64,000 nt of DNA from Rehaibacterium terrae (GTDB taxonomy: Bacteria; Pseudomonadota; Gammaproteobacteria; Xanthomonadales; Xanthomonadaceae): assembly GCF_014202935.1 (NCBI RefSeq), contig NZ_JACHHX010000008.1, positions 62,001 to 126,000 of the forward strand, given 5' to 3'. A program made the position numbers and the translations under genes. How positions within the stretch are numbered: the stretch's first letter is position 1; each line of letters starts with the position of its first letter. A model generated the notes under the pieces. It saw nothing but the letters and a program-made list of their open reading frames with translations. It was not told the DNA's origin and did no database searches. Of the stretch, positions 7,896 to 17,949 are shown in pieces.

Positions 7896-10800
7896 GCCGC
7901 CTCCTCCGGCACGCGCGCCTCGCGCAGGGCGGCGAAGATCGCCCGCGCCAGCGCGCCGAAGCGGGCGGTGGCGGCCGCATCCACGAAGGGCTCGGCGCCG
8001 CGCAGCGCCAGCGCCGTCCACGGGTCGGCGCCTTCGCCCTGGTCGTCCTGGTTGCGCCACTTCGCTTTCGCCCGCTCAAGCGCGCGGACTTCGCGTTCCT
8101 CGTCGTGTGCCGCCTCGTCCCAGGCCCTGGCCCATTCGTGGCCGGCGGCGGGACGGAACGGCAGCGGCTGGCACAGGCCCCGCGTCATCAGGCCCGTCAG
8201 CCAGCGCAGCGCGGCGTGCGCGGCCTCCGGCGCGTGGCGAGGCAAGGCCAGCGGGCCGTGGCCGTCACGGCCGAAATCGGCGAAGGCCAGCAGCGGACGC
8301 GGTTCGTCCAGTGCCGACAGCACCAGCGCGTCCAGGTGCCAGCGCAGCCAGTCGCGGCCGGACGGTTTGCCGGCCTTCGCGCGCAGGAAGGCATCGGCCT
8401 GGCCATCGTCGAGCGCGCCGTGCAGACGGGTCTCGCCGAGGTCGAGCGCGAACGGCATGGCCCGCGCCTCGCCGCGCCGGTGCCTGCGCCATGCGGCGGC
8501 CACCGGCGCGGCCAGATCGATCAGTTCGCGCAGGCGCAATCGCCCGGCCGCGGCCGGCGGCAGCCAGGCTTCGGCCTGCAGGCGGCGGCACAGCGCGTCG
8601 CGGTCGAGGTCGTCGTCGTCGGCCAATGCGATCAGCACGCGCTGGCGCAGCACAGACGCGTCGAAGCCGTCCGCGGGCGCGAAGGGCTCGTCCTCCGGCA
8701 GCCGCGCCGCACGCTCGGGAATGGAGAGGCCGAGCCGGCCGCGCAGGAAGGCGCGCGGCGGATCGAGCAGGAAGCGGCGCAGCGCGGTGTAGTCGATGTC
8801 GGCGCTGCCGGCCTGCGCCGGCAGGGGCGCAGGCGCGAACGCCGGCATGCTGGCCGCGCCCGGCGTGCGCGGCAGCTGCCAGGCCGGATCGAAACCGGCA
8901 CGGCGCGGATCGGCATCGGGCGCGGCGCCGAACGGCTGCAGCGGGTGGTGCAGCACCAGCCGCTGGCGCGCCGCCTCGGGATCGTCGAAGTAGCACGCGG
9001 CCTCGTCGAGCAGCTCGGACACCAGCACGCTCGGCTCGCGCGCGCTGCCATCCCCGGCGTCGCGGCCGAGGTAGCTCAGGTAGAACACTCGGTCGGCGGC
9101 GTTGAGCAGTTGCAGGAACAAAAAACGGTCGTCCTCGCGCACCGAGCGGTCACCCGGGCGGCGCTGGCCGGGCGCGTCGAGCGCGGCGACCAGCCGGTTG
9201 AGCGCGGCCGGCGGCTCGCGCCGCGGGTAGTCGCCATCGTTCATGCCGAGCAGGCAGATCACGCGGAACGGGATCAGCCGCATCGGCACCATGCGGCAGA
9301 AGGTGACGCCGCCGCTGAGGAACGGCTGGCGCGTGTCGGCCTCGCCGAGCCGGGCGCGGAAATGCGCGCGCACCACCTCGGGCGGCACCGGCGCCTCGAC
9401 GCCGGCCTGCGCGGCGGCCTCGGCGAAACGCCGGAGTTCGTCGTCGAGACGCTCGAGCGCGCGGCGGTCGCCGGGCTCGGCAGGGGTGTCGGACACCAGT
9501 GCGCGCAGCCCCTCGCCGAGCGCACGCTTCCAGACCGCCGGCGGTTGCGGCTCGGCGAAGCGCCGTGCCAGCGAGGCCAGCGTGCGCAGCAACCGCAGCA
9601 GGGCGTCGAGCGCGCGCAGGTCGCCACCTTCGAGTTCCGGCCAGGGCGCGACGCCGGCGATGTCGTCGTCGCCGCCGGCGGCATGCCCGAGCAGCAGGCG
9701 CTCGATGGCGAAGGCCCAGGTGCAGGCATGCTCGCCGGGAGCACCGAGGCGCGCACGGTGGTCGGCGTCCAGCCCCCAGCGCGCGCCGGCGGCGGCAAGC
9801 CAGCCGCGCAGGGTGTCCAGCCGCTCGGGATCGACGCCGTACTGGCGCGCCACCGGCGGCAGCGCCAGCAGGTCGAGCACCTCGTTGGCGGTGAATCGCG
9901 CGCTCGGCAGGTCGAGCAGGCGCAGGCACAGGTCGGCCAGCGGTTGCGTGGCCAGCGCGCTGCCGTCGGCGACGGTGTAGGGAATGAAGCGCGGCGTGCC
10001 CTGGGCGCCGCCGAACACGGCGGCGACATAGGGGGCGTAGAGGTCGATGTCGGGTGCCATCACCGCGATCTGGCGCGGCTCCAGGTCGGGCTGGTCTTCG
10101 AGCAGCGCGCGCAACTGGTCGTGCAGCACCTGCACTTCGCGCAGGCGGGTGTGGCAGGCATGCACCTGCAGCGAGCGGTCGCCGGCCAGCGACGCCAGCG
10201 GCCGCCTGAGCTCTTTCTCGGCGGGCGGCGGCTGGCGTTCGAGCAGGTCGCGGCGCAGGTGCTGCAGCAGGCCGCCCGCCTGCTCCGGTTCGACATAGGC
10301 CTCGGTTTCGCGGGCGGTGAGCCCGGCATCGGCGAACAGCGTGGCGACGAAATCGCGCCCGGCCCGGCCCCAGCGCGCCAGCAGCGGGTTCTCGCCCACC
10401 TCGAACGGATCGCTGTCGCCGGCGGCCAGGCGTTCACGCAGGGTCCGCAGGTCGCCCCAGTACTTGCGGGTCGGCGTCGGCAGGTAGAAGTGCAGCGTGC
10501 AGGCGCGGGCGGCGGCGGCGAACACGCGCAACACGTCCGGCGAGACGTTGATGCAGGCGAAGGCGAACACCCGTGGCGGCAGGCCGCGTGGCGGCGGCGC
10601 GTCGTCGCCGGCGTGGCGGCGCAGGAAGTCGTCGATGGCGCGGGCCCGGTGGCGGCCGCCGGCCGTCACCCGCCGCCACAGCTCGGCCTGCCAGTCGTGC
10701 GGATCGGCGCCGTCGTCCCAGCGCAGCAGCCAGTCGCGTCGCCAGGCCTGGTATTTGGCGAACACCTCGGCCAGCTCACCGGCCAGGCACCAGGCCTTGA

Positions 10801-11188
10801 GCACGGCCTCGGCGCCGTCGAGGTAGCCGGCCAGGACGCCGGCCAGGGCCGGATGGGCGAGCGCGTCGCGATCCCGCAGGACCGCGAACAGCCGCCAGCG
10901 CAGGATCTCCGGATCGGCACTGGCGATGTCCTCGCCGGCGGGCAGATTGGCGGCGAGCACGCGGCCGACGAACTCGCCCGGGGCGAGGAATTCGAGGTTC
11001 GCCGCGATGCCGTGGCGCTCGGCCAGCACTTTCACCAGCCAACGCTTCATCGCCGCCTGCGGGATCAGGATCAGGTCCGGGTCGAGCGTGCCGGCGCCTT
11101 CGGCCGGCGCGCGCAACTGCTCGGCCAGCAGGCCGGCGAGCACGTCGAGATCGTTGCCGTGGCAGAGGCGGAAGTCGGGCGCGGGCAT
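7892..11188 (-). CDS. recC: RecBCD enzyme subunit RecC
   Basis: A 1098-residue protein, close to the usual RecC length. The N-terminus (FRLCHGNDLDVLAGLLAEQL, then IPQAAMKRWLV) is characteristic of RecC. The inactivated helicase-like fold is suggested by ICLLGMNDGDYPRREPPAAL, which resembles the corresponding E. coli region. RecC is the scaffold and Chi-recognition subunit of the RecBCD complex. It is the first gene of the operon and is separated from the upstream chemoreceptor by a strong terminator-like hairpin, so the operon promoter should lie in about 11189-11263. Chi specificity in this lineage cannot be predicted from sequence. Confidence 0.97.
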   Translation of the reverse strand: MPAPDFRLCHGNDLDVLAGLLAEQLRAPAEGAGTLDPDLILIPQAAMKRWLVKVLAERHGIAANLEFLAPGEFVGRVLAANLPAGEDIASADPEILRWRLFAVLRDRDALAHPALAGVLAGYLDGAEAVLKAWCLAGELAEVFAKYQAWRRDWLLRWDDGADPHDWQAELWRRVTAGGRHRARAIDDFLRRHAGDDAPPPRGLPPRVFAFACINVSPDVLRVFAAAARACTLHFYLPTPTRKYWGDLRTLRERLAAGDSDPFEVGENPLLARWGRAGRDFVATLFADAGLTARETEAYVEPEQAGGLLQHLRRDLLERQPPPAEKELRRPLASLAGDRSLQVHACHTRLREVQVLHDQLRALLEDQPDLEPRQIAVMAPDIDLYAPYVAAVFGGAQGTPRFIPYTVADGSALATQPLADLCLRLLDLPSARFTANEVLDLLALPPVARQYGVDPERLDTLRGWLAAAGARWGLDADHRARLGAPGEHACTWAFAIERLLLGHAAGGDDDIAGVAPWPELEGGDLRALDALLRLLRTLASLARRFAEPQPPAVWKRALGEGLRALVSDTPAEPGDRRALERLDDELRRFAEAAAQAGVEAPVPPEVVRAHFRARLGEADTRQPFLSGGVTFCRMVPMRLIPFRVICLLGMNDGDYPRREPPAALNRLVAALDAPGQRRPGDRSVREDDRFLFLQLLNAADRVFYLSYLGRDAGDGSAREPSVLVSELLDEAACYFDDPEAARQRLVLHHPLQPFGAAPDADPRRAGFDPAWQLPRTPGAASMPAFAPAPLPAQAGSADIDYTALRRFLLDPPRAFLRGRLGLSIPERAARLPEDEPFAPADGFDASVLRQRVLIALADDDDLDRDALCRRLQAEAWLPPAAAGRLRLRELIDLAAPVAAAWRRHRRGEARAMPFALDLGETRLHGALDDGQADAFLRAKAGKPSGRDWLRWHLDALVLSALDEPRPLLAFADFGRDGHGPLALPRHAPEAAHAALRWLTGLMTRGLCQPLPFRPAAGHEWARAWDEAAHDEEREVRALERAKAKWRNQDDQGEGADPWTALALRGAEPFVDAAATARFGALARAIFAALREARVPEEAA

Positions 11189-11263
11189 GGGCGGGGATGA
11201 TGCCCGATCCGCCGTCTCAGCGGCCGAGACTCAGCGGCGCGGCCGGGGACAACGAGAAACGAG

Positions 11264-11288
11264 AAACGGCGGCCCGAGGCCGCCGTTT
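11264..11288 (-). terminator. Intrinsic terminator after the chemoreceptor gene
   Basis: AAACGGCGGC-ccgag-GCCGCCGTTT is a perfect 10-bp stem with a 5-base loop. On the minus strand it is followed by a T-rich stretch (CGTTTCTCGTTTCTCG). It lies 24 bases past the chemoreceptor stop and before recC, so it should end the chemoreceptor transcript. Confidence 0.75.
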
Positions 11289-11312
11289 CGTCGTCGTCGC
11301 CGACCGCGCCGG

Positions 11313-13709
11313 TCAGAACTCCTGCCAGTGCTGGTCGTCGGCGTCGATCTTTCCGCGCGCCTTGCCGTTGCCGCCGGCCCGCAGCGGCTTGACCGCGGCG
11401 GCGGCGGGCCGCGGCGCGGCCTTCGGCCGGGCGGGCGGCGCCGGCGCGAACAGGGCATCGGCCTCGTGCTGCAGCGCCGACACCGCGTGCAGGTGCTGCT
11501 CGGACAGGCGGAAGGCGGACACCGCGCGCGCGAGGTTGGCGGCCTGCTCCTCCAGCGAGCGGGCGGCGGCGGTGGCCTCTTCCACCAGCGCGGCGTTCTG
11601 CTGGGTGACCTCGTCCATGTGGGTGACGGTCTGGTTGACCTGCTCGATGCCGGCGGCCTGCTCGTCGGAGGCGGCGGCGATCTCGGCCATGATGTCGGTG
11701 ACGCGCTTCACCGAGGTCACGATCTCGGCCATCGTCTTGCCGGCCTGGTCGACCAGCAGGGTGCCGTCGGCGACCTTGTTCACCGAGTCGCCGATCAGGC
11801 CCTTGATCTCCTTGGCGGCCTCGGCCGAACGCTGCGCCAGCGAGCGGACCTCGGAGGCGACCACCGCGAAGCCGCGGCCCTGCTCGCCGGCGCGGGCGGC
11901 CTCGACCGCGGCGTTCAGCGCCAGGATGTTGGTCTGGAAGGCGATGCCGTCGATCACGCCGATGATGTCGACGATCTTCTTCGACGCGCTGTTGATCTCG
12001 TTCATCGTGGCCACGACCTCGCCGACCACGCTGCCGCCCTTGACCGCGACGTCGGAGGCGCCGATGGCGAGCTGGTTGGCCTGGCGTGCGTTCTCGGCGT
12101 TCTGCTGCACGGTGGAGGTGAGCTCCTCCATCGACGAGGCGGTCTCTTCCAGCGAGGCGGCCTGCTGCTCGGTGCGGCTGGACAGGTCGGCGTTGCCGGA
12201 GGCGATCTCGCGGGCGGCGACGTTGATCGCGTCGGTGGCCTGCTTGATGCCGCCGACGATGGCGGTGAGCTGGTCGACGGTGGCGTTGGCGTCGTCCTTC
12301 ATCTGGCCGAACACACCCTGGAAGTCGGCCTCGATCTTCTGGGTGAGGTCGCCCTTGGCCAGTGCGGCGAGCACGCGCTGCACCTCGTCGATGCTGGCCT
12401 TGTTGGTGTCGAGCATGGCATTGATGCCGTCGGCGAGCTGGCGGAAGAAGCCCTGCTTGCCGTCGACCGGGATGCGTTTGTCCAGGTCACCGACCGCGGC
12501 GGCCTGGATGACCTCGGCCACCTCGCGCTCGACCGCGACCTCGGCGGTGCGGTCGCGCCACTCGACCACGAAGCCGAGGCGTTCGCCGTTGGCGTCGAGC
12601 ACCGGCGAGATGGTCTGGGCGAACCAGGCGTTGCCGACCCGGATCTGTGAGCGGTGGATGCTGTCGAGCGCGTCCAGCAGCTCGGCCACGCGCTCCGGCT
12701 CGTCGTGGAACAGGTCGATGCTGCGGCCGACCAGCTTGTGCGCGTCGAAATCGGGGTAGCGCTTGCGCAGCTCGTCGGCCTGCTTGTCGAGCAGATCGAC
12801 CACTGCGTGGTTGGCGTAGATCACGTTGCGCTGGATGTCGGCGATCATCACGCTGGTGCTGGACATGTCCAGCGCGTTGCGGATGCGCAGGTTCTCGGCG
12901 GCGATGCGGCGGTCGCGCTCGATCCGCTCGCGCAGGTCGCGCTGCATGGTCTGCATGGCCTGCATCAGCTCGCCGACTTCGTCCTTGCCGGCGACCACGA
13001 TCTCGCCGTCGAGCTTGCCGCCGGCCACCTCGCGGGCGACGCGCACGGCGCCCTGCATGCCCTGGCTGAGCATCCGCGCGACGAACCAGGCCAAGCCCAG
13101 GCCGGCGGCGATGCCGATCAGCACCAGCACCAGGATCGAGCTGCTGGCGGCGACATAGGCCGAGTCCGCCGCCTCGGCCGCCATGTTCGCGCTGCCGGCA
13201 TTGAGATCGACCAGCGAGTCGAGCTCGGCGACCAACACCTCATAGGCGTTCTGGGCATCGCCGAGGTGGAAGTCGATCGCGTCCTCCTCCAGCTCCATCT
13301 CGATCAGTTCGCGCACCGTCCTGGAGATGTCGTGGAAGGCCTTCCAGCTCTCGATCACGCGTTCGGTCAGGGCGCGCTCCTCGTCGCTGGCGACCAGCTC
13401 CAGCTGCGCGTGCTCCAGCTCGTCGATCTCGGTGGCCAACTCGTCCAGGCGCGACATCGCCTCGGCCTTGACCTCGTCGCTGGCGCGCATCAGCAGGCGG
13501 TATTCCTGGGTGCGGTAATCGCCGACCAGGGCGCGCAGCAGGGTGGCGTTGCGGACGCTGTGCATCGCCGCGGTGATCTCGTCCGCCGCCTCGTCCAGCG
13601 ACGACAGGCCGCGGAACGAGGACACGCCCTGGATCAGCGACAGTGCCAGCACGAGCCCGAACGCCAGCAGCAGCTTCGGGGCGATCTTCAGGTTGCGTAC
13701 CCAGTTCAT
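11313..13709 (-). CDS. Methyl-accepting chemotaxis protein with a PAS sensor
   Basis: A 798-residue chemoreceptor. A first membrane helix (about residues 10-30) is followed by a helical periplasmic domain with many acidic residues, and a second helix lies at about 190-211. A HAMP domain, a PAS domain (about 275-390, with [18 protein letters not shown]) and further HAMP-like linkers lead to the conserved signalling hairpin, which contains [20 protein letters not shown]. The tail after about residue 735 is Ala/Pro-rich and ends HWQEF, resembling the CheR/CheB-docking pentapeptides of some receptors. The ATG has a good ribosome-binding site (GAAGGAAG). The ligand is unknown, and no other chemotaxis genes lie nearby, so it presumably feeds a system encoded elsewhere. 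Confidence 0.93.
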   Translation of the reverse strand: MNWVRNLKIAPKLLLAFGLVLALSLIQGVSSFRGLSSLDEAADEITAAMHSVRNATLLRALVGDYRTQEYRLLMRASDEVKAEAMSRLDELATEIDELEHAQLELVASDEERALTERVIESWKAFHDISRTVRELIEMELEEDAIDFHLGDAQNAYEVLVAELDSLVDLNAGSANMAAEAADSAYVAASSSILVLVLIGIAAGLGLAWFVARMLSQGMQGAVRVAREVAGGKLDGEIVVAGKDEVGELMQAMQTMQRDLRERIERDRRIAAENLRIRNALDMSSTSVMIADIQRNVIYANHAVVDLLDKQADELRKRYPDFDAHKLVGRSIDLFHDEPERVAELLDALDSIHRSQIRVGNAWFAQTISPVLDANGERLGFVVEWRDRTAEVAVEREVAEVIQAAAVGDLDKRIPVDGKQGFFRQLADGINAMLDTNKASIDEVQRVLAALAKGDLTQKIEADFQGVFGQMKDDANATVDQLTAIVGGIKQATDAINVAAREIASGNADLSSRTEQQAASLEETASSMEELTSTVQQNAENARQANQLAIGASDVAVKGGSVVGEVVATMNEINSASKKIVDIIGVIDGIAFQTNILALNAAVEAARAGEQGRGFAVVASEVRSLAQRSAEAAKEIKGLIGDSVNKVADGTLLVDQAGKTMAEIVTSVKRVTDIMAEIAAASDEQAAGIEQVNQTVTHMDEVTQQNAALVEEATAAARSLEEQAANLARAVSAFRLSEQHLHAVSALQHEADALFAPAPPARPKAAPRPAAAAVKPLRAGGNGKARGKIDADDQHWQEF

Positions 13710-13819
13710 CGGATCTTCCTTCGGGGGCATCGGCGGAGCGCGGCTCCGCGCAAAGCGCTTGAACGGTGCGGAAATCGACGGGCCGGCCAGTGACGCTCCG
13801 GCCCGCCGCCGGGGAAGCT

Positions 13820-14212
13820 TCAGTCGGCGGCCAGTGCCAGCGACGAGGGTGACGCCACCACGATCTCGGCGCGGCCGCTGGCGCGGGCGATGCGGCCGGT
13901 GGCGCACAGCACCTTGCCGGCCAGGGCCTCGGGCTCGGGCCGGAACTTGTCGCGGTCCTTGCCCCAGATCCGTACCGAGAAGGTATGCCTCGGGAAGTCG
14001 CCACCCATGTACAGGAAGGTCGGCTCGCCGCTGCTGTTCTGGGCGTGGCGGACGCTCTCGACCTTGCCACAGACGGTGCCCTCGCGGTCGACGAACTCGA
14101 TCGCCTGTTCCGCCGGGATCTGGCCACGGATCGCGCTGCGCACGGCCTGGGCGTCGGCGTCGACGCTGAACGCGAGCGCCAGCACGGCCAGCAGGCAAGA
14201 GGTCTTGTACAT
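13820..14212 (-). CDS. Small exported OB-fold-like protein, function unknown
   Basis: A 130-residue protein with a cleavable-looking signal peptide ([21 protein letters not shown]). The mature part reads as a short beta-barrel: [37 protein letters not shown] and AEIVVASP, a pattern I associate with small OB-fold nucleic-acid-binding-like domains. Two cysteines fall in predicted strands and could form a disulphide. It lies upstream of the chemoreceptor on the same strand (110 bases apart) and divergent from folE. Nothing points to a specific ligand, and the fold assignment is itself an inference. Confidence 0.7.
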   Translation of the reverse strand: MYKTSCLLAVLALAFSVDADAQAVRSAIRGQIPAEQAIEFVDREGTVCGKVESVRHAQNSSGEPTFLYMGGDFPRHTFSVRIWGKDRDKFRPEPEALAGKVLCATGRIARASGRAEIVVASPSSLALAAD

Positions 14213-14464
14213 CTCGTCATCTCCAACGGGTTCTACAGGGGGGCTCGGGAGCCGTGGTGGCGGTCGGTCCGCACACACGGGGCTCCACCTTCGCGACCGG
14301 TAGCGGCACGAAGGGGCCGAAGCTGTAGCCGATCGTTGGCTTTGTGTGACGGAGTCGAGATTTTCCCGGCCGGCCCGGGGTGTGACCGGGGGAGGGCGGC
14401 GCCTCCGGCGTCGGCCGGGATAGACTGGTGATGGCATCGCCGCCAGCCACCGGGAGCATGTCGC

Positions 14465-15058
14465 ATGCGCCGCCACCCCAGCGAAGCCGTGACCCGCGAG
14501 GACGCCGAGGCCGCCGTCCGCACCCTGCTGCGCTGGGCCGGCGACGACCCCGACCGCGAGGGCCTGCGCGACACCCCGCGCCGGGTGGTCGAGGCCTACG
14601 CCGACTGGTTCTCCGGCTATGCCGAGGACCCGGCCGAGTACCTGCGCCTGACCTTCGAGGAAGTCGGCGGCTACGACGAGATGATCGTGCTGCGCGACAT
14701 CGACTTCCAGTCGCACTGCGAGCACCACATGGCGCCGATCATCGGCCGTGTCCACGTCGGCTACCTGCCGATTCGCAAGGTGGTCGGGATCAGCAAGCTG
14801 GTGCGGGTGGTGGAGGCCTATTCCCGCCGCTTCCAGGTGCAGGAGAAGCTGACCGCCCAGATCGCCCAGTGCATCGACCAGGTGCTGGCGCCGCGCGGCG
14901 TCGGCGTGGTGATCGAGGCCAGCCACGAGTGCATGACCACCCGCGGCGTGCGCAAGCCCGGGGTGACCATGATCACCAGCGAACTGCTGGGCTCGTTCCG
15001 CGACGATGCCCGCACCCGCGCCGAGTTCCTGCGCCTGGTCGGACGCGGCGGGGTCTGA
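14465..15058 (+). CDS. folE: GTP cyclohydrolase I
   Basis: A 197-residue enzyme that converts GTP to 7,8-dihydroneopterin triphosphate, the first step of tetrahydrofolate synthesis. The Zn site is intact: SHCEHH at about residues 83-88 gives Cys85 and His88, and ASHECM at about 152-157 gives Cys156. [12 protein letters not shown] and VGISKLVR are standard family segments. The gene stands alone on the plus strand between a divergent exported protein and a convergent TonB receptor, with a strong hairpin after it. The length fits the type IA enzyme. Confidence 0.97.
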   Translation: MRRHPSEAVTREDAEAAVRTLLRWAGDDPDREGLRDTPRRVVEAYADWFSGYAEDPAEYLRLTFEEVGGYDEMIVLRDIDFQSHCEHHMAPIIGRVHVGYLPIRKVVGISKLVRVVEAYSRRFQVQEKLTAQIAQCIDQVLAPRGVGVVIEASHECMTTRGVRKPGVTMITSELLGSFRDDARTRAEFLRLVGRGGV

Positions 15059-15134
15059 GCGCCTGCCGGTTCTCCGGGCGCGGGGCCACCGTCGAAGGCG
15101 GGCACGGTCGCGCGCATTCCCGCGGCCGCCGAGC

Positions 15135-15164
15135 GGACCGCTCCGCCTGCGGGCGGAGCGGTCC
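15135..15164. terminator. Long inverted repeat between convergent folE and TonB receptor
   Basis: GGACCGCTCCGCC and GGCGGAGCGGTCC form a perfect 13-bp stem with a 4-base loop. It sits 76 bases past folE and 8 bases past the stop of the convergent receptor gene. There is no long T-tract, so it is a candidate bidirectional terminator rather than a textbook one. Confidence 0.6.
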
Positions 15165-15172
15165 GGCGTCAC

Positions 15173-17647
15173 TCAGAAGGTCCAGTCGACCCGCGCGTAG
15201 TAGAACGCGCCGTTGTAGCCGAACGGGGCGCTGGTCGAATACGGCAGGATGCCGTTGAAGGAATTGGCCGGGATCACCTCGTCGGGGTAGGCGTCGAACA
15301 CGTTGTCGGCGCCCACGGTCAGCCGCAACCCGTTGCCGAAGCGGTAGCCGGCGGCCACGTCCACCACCAGCTCGCGGCCGAAGGTCTGGTCCAGGGCCGG
15401 GTCGGTGTTGTTGAAGGTGGTGTACTTGCCGTAATGGGTGGCGCCCAGGCGCAGGTCCCAGGGGCCGAGGCGGTAGTCCAGGCCCAGCACGCCCTTGCTC
15501 TTGGGGGCGCCGTCCTGGATGCGGCCGAGCTCGGCGCGGCCGATCCGCTGCAGGCCGGGGTCGACCTGCCGCAGGCTGGCCGGATTGGGCGCCAGCCGGG
15601 TCACCTCGGTGTCGTTCCAGTTCCAGGCCAGGGTCAGGCCCAGCTCGCCGGCGCCGAGCGCGTACTGGCCGCTGGCGACCAGGTCCACGCCGCGGGTGCG
15701 GGTGTCGGCGGCGTTGGTGAAGTAGCGGCCGCCGCTGGCGTTGGGAAAGCCGTTGGCGACCAGGAACTGCCGCACCGGCGTGCCGACCAGGTTCTCCGAC
15801 AGCAGGATGCGGTCGTCGATGTCGATCCGGTAGGCATCGATGGTCAGCGTCCAGCGGTAGCCGAGCGCGGCGCTCAGGCCGAGGCTGAGGCTGCTCGACT
15901 TCTCCGCCTTGAGCGGTTCGGCACCGAGCAGCTGCGCCACCGGATCGGTGACCGGAAAGGTGCGCACCTCGAACGGCTGCAGCACGCCGCCGATGTTGAT
16001 GAAGGTGGTCGCGGTGGTCGAGTAGTACTGCTGGGCCAGCGAGGGCGCACGGAAGCCGGTGCTGGCGGTGCCGCGCAGCGCCAGCGCGTCGGTCAGCGCG
16101 TAGCGGCCGGACAGCTTGCCCGAGGTGGTGCTGCCGAAGTCGCTGTAGTCCTCGTGGCGTACCGCCGCGCCGAAGGCGAGGCGATCGCTCAGGTCGCCCT
16201 CGAGATCCAGGTACACCGACCAGGCGTCGCGGCTGACGTCCACCTGGTCGGACGGACGGAAGCCGGGGAAGACCTGGGCGCCGCCGGGCACGGTCGGCGT
16301 GGCCGGGTTGAAGAAGTAGCTCTCCGGCTGGCCGGCGCGGATGCGGAACTCGTCCTGGCGGTACTCCAGGCCGACGGCCAGGTTGAGCGGATAGGCCAGG
16401 CCGCCGACCTCCAAGCCGCGGCCGAGATCGAGGTTGAACGCGGTCAGGTCGTTGGTCAGGCTGCCGGCGTAGAAACGGGTCGGACTGGCCGCGCCGAGCG
16501 CGGTGTTCACGCTGTTGGCGACGTGGAAGGCGAAGTCGTTGCCGCCGGTGGTGAGGCTTGCATCCCAGCGCCACCCGCCCGCGGCGGTGCCGCGCACGCC
16601 GCCGGCCAGGCTGCGGTCCTGGCTGTCGGAGACGATCAGCGGCAGAAAGCCGTCGGGATGGATCGCCGGCACGTTGCGCGGGTCGAGCGGGCGGCGGAAG
16701 AAGCCGGCCGACTCGCCGTCACGCTGGCCATAGCTGCCGAAGGCGTAGAACTCGACGTCGTCCCCCAGCGCTGCGCCGCCATTGAAGAACACGATCCGGT
16801 CCTGGACGTCGGCGTCGCCCTGGCGGTGGTTGAGGCGGTTGATCGTGGCTTCGCGCGGATCGGGCTGGCCGTCGATCAGCGGGTACTGCTGGCGCGGATC
16901 GGGCCGGGAGCGGTTGGTGAAGCCGCGGTCGCGGTACTCGGCGGTCACGGTCAGGTGGCCGGCGCCCATGTCCAGGCTGGTGCTGGCGGCGACCTGGACC
17001 AGCTCGCCATCGCCGGCCTTGTGCTCGCCGTAGCGGGCATCCAGGCTGCCGCCCTCGCGCCCGCTCCTGAGCACGATGTTGATCACGCCGGCGATGGCAT
17101 CGGAGCCGTACAGCGCCGAGGCGCCGTCGCGCAGCACCTCGATGCGCTCGATCGCCGCCACCGGGATGGTGTTCAGATCCACCGGCGAGGAGCCGCGGCC
17201 GATGGTGCCGTTGACGTTGACGATCGCGGTGGTGTGGCGGCGCTTGCCGTTGACCAGCACCAGCACCTGGTCCGGGGCCAGGCCGCGCAACTGGGCCGGG
17301 CGCACGTGGTCGGTGCCGTCGGTGATCGACGGGCGCGGGAAATTGAACGAAGGCACCAGCCGCGCCAGCGCGGCGTTGATCTCGGGCGAGGCCTGCGCCT
17401 GCAGGGTCTCGACCGGGATCAGGTCGATCGGCGACAGCGATTCGGCGACGGTGCGGTCCAGCGCGCGGGTGCCGGTGACGACGACCGCGTCGAGGGCGCG
17501 GGCCTGGTCGCGTTCGGCCTCCTCCTCGGCGACGGCTTGCGCCTGGGCGCCCCCGGCCAGCAGGGCCAGGGCGATCGCGGACAGCAGCGGGCGCCGGCGC
17601 AAGGCGTCGGCGGCGGAAGGTGATGTGGCGGCGTGCTTGTCGTTCAT
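15173..17647 (-). CDS. TonB-dependent outer-membrane receptor
   Basis: An 824-residue receptor with a signal peptide (LLSAIALALLAGGAQAQA), a plug domain (about residues 50-210) with VLVLVNGKRRHTTAIVN and IERIEVLRDGASALYGSDAI, and a beta-barrel ending in the aromatic-terminated strand FYYARVDWTF typical of outer-membrane proteins. There is no N-terminal STN signalling domain. The TonB box is probably DAVVVTGTR (about 53-61). Transport should be powered by the TonB/ExbBD system at 19.6-22.6 kb. The substrate is unknown. A short leader ORF ending Cys-Cys-stop and a structured leader upstream suggest, as an inference, sulphur-responsive expression. The ATG has AAAGGA at good spacing. Confidence 0.93.
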   Translation of the reverse strand: MNDKHAATSPSAADALRRRPLLSAIALALLAGGAQAQAVAEEEAERDQARALDAVVVTGTRALDRTVAESLSPIDLIPVETLQAQASPEINAALARLVPSFNFPRPSITDGTDHVRPAQLRGLAPDQVLVLVNGKRRHTTAIVNVNGTIGRGSSPVDLNTIPVAAIERIEVLRDGASALYGSDAIAGVINIVLRSGREGGSLDARYGEHKAGDGELVQVAASTSLDMGAGHLTVTAEYRDRGFTNRSRPDPRQQYPLIDGQPDPREATINRLNHRQGDADVQDRIVFFNGGAALGDDVEFYAFGSYGQRDGESAGFFRRPLDPRNVPAIHPDGFLPLIVSDSQDRSLAGGVRGTAAGGWRWDASLTTGGNDFAFHVANSVNTALGAASPTRFYAGSLTNDLTAFNLDLGRGLEVGGLAYPLNLAVGLEYRQDEFRIRAGQPESYFFNPATPTVPGGAQVFPGFRPSDQVDVSRDAWSVYLDLEGDLSDRLAFGAAVRHEDYSDFGSTTSGKLSGRYALTDALALRGTASTGFRAPSLAQQYYSTTATTFINIGGVLQPFEVRTFPVTDPVAQLLGAEPLKAEKSSSLSLGLSAALGYRWTLTIDAYRIDIDDRILLSENLVGTPVRQFLVANGFPNASGGRYFTNAADTRTRGVDLVASGQYALGAGELGLTLAWNWNDTEVTRLAPNPASLRQVDPGLQRIGRAELGRIQDGAPKSKGVLGLDYRLGPWDLRLGATHYGKYTTFNNTDPALDQTFGRELVVDVAAGYRFGNGLRLTVGADNVFDAYPDEVIPANSFNGILPYSTSAPFGYNGAFYYARVDWTF

Positions 17648-17677
17648 GGTCGATCCTTTGGGGGGTCCCGCGATCGA

Positions 17678-17724
17678 CGCGACGCACGCTGGCCCGGCCG
17701 TCCCGCACGGGCAGCGCCGTCGCG
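17678..17724 (-). promoter_or_regulatory. Structured leader of the TonB receptor mRNA
   Basis: Between the leader ORF and the receptor start the RNA can fold into one long hairpin. Outer helix CGCGACG/CGTCGCG (7 bp) pairs 17718-17724 with 17678-17684, a middle helix CGCT/AGCG follows, and an inner helix GCCCG/CGGGC pairs 17708-17712 with 17692-17696. There is no T-run after it. It could sequester translation or act as one arm of an attenuator controlled by the leader ORF. Confidence 0.4.
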
Positions 17725-17767
17725 GGTCTCGGGGAGGGTCAGGGGGAGGTTTCTGGGGGCGCCTGAC

Positions 17768-17800
17768 TCAGCAGCACCGGGTCCGCACGGACGCAGACAT
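17768..17800 (-). CDS. Candidate leader peptide MSASVRTRCC
   Basis: A 10-codon ORF, MSASVRTRCC-stop, lies about 120 bases upstream of the TonB receptor on the same strand. Two adjacent cysteine codons directly before the stop are the signature expected of a cysteine-sensing attenuator leader, in which ribosomes stalling for Cys-tRNA alter downstream folding. Its ribosome-binding site is weak (GCGGTGG very close to the ATG). The peptide is far too short to call by sequence alone, so its status as a real leader is an inference. Confidence 0.4.
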   Translation of the reverse strand: MSASVRTRCC

Positions 17801-17949
17801 GCCACCGCAACAACAGGTGATGGACGCGTGAAGACGGGCGGCGATACGGGTCATGGCCGGCCGAGTATGCCGGCAGACGCCGCACCGCTGTCAACCCGGC
17901 ATCGCACGGACGGGTAGACTGCGCGGTGTCGTTCCCGCGCTGTCCCGGC

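Noticed and set aside
3873-11200. Very long open frames on the plus strand opposite recBCD, including one of over 1600 codons
   Set aside because: They are antisense shadows of high-GC coding sequence: Arg/Gly/Ala-rich, with no domain pattern, while the minus strand holds clear RecB, RecC and RecD motifs.
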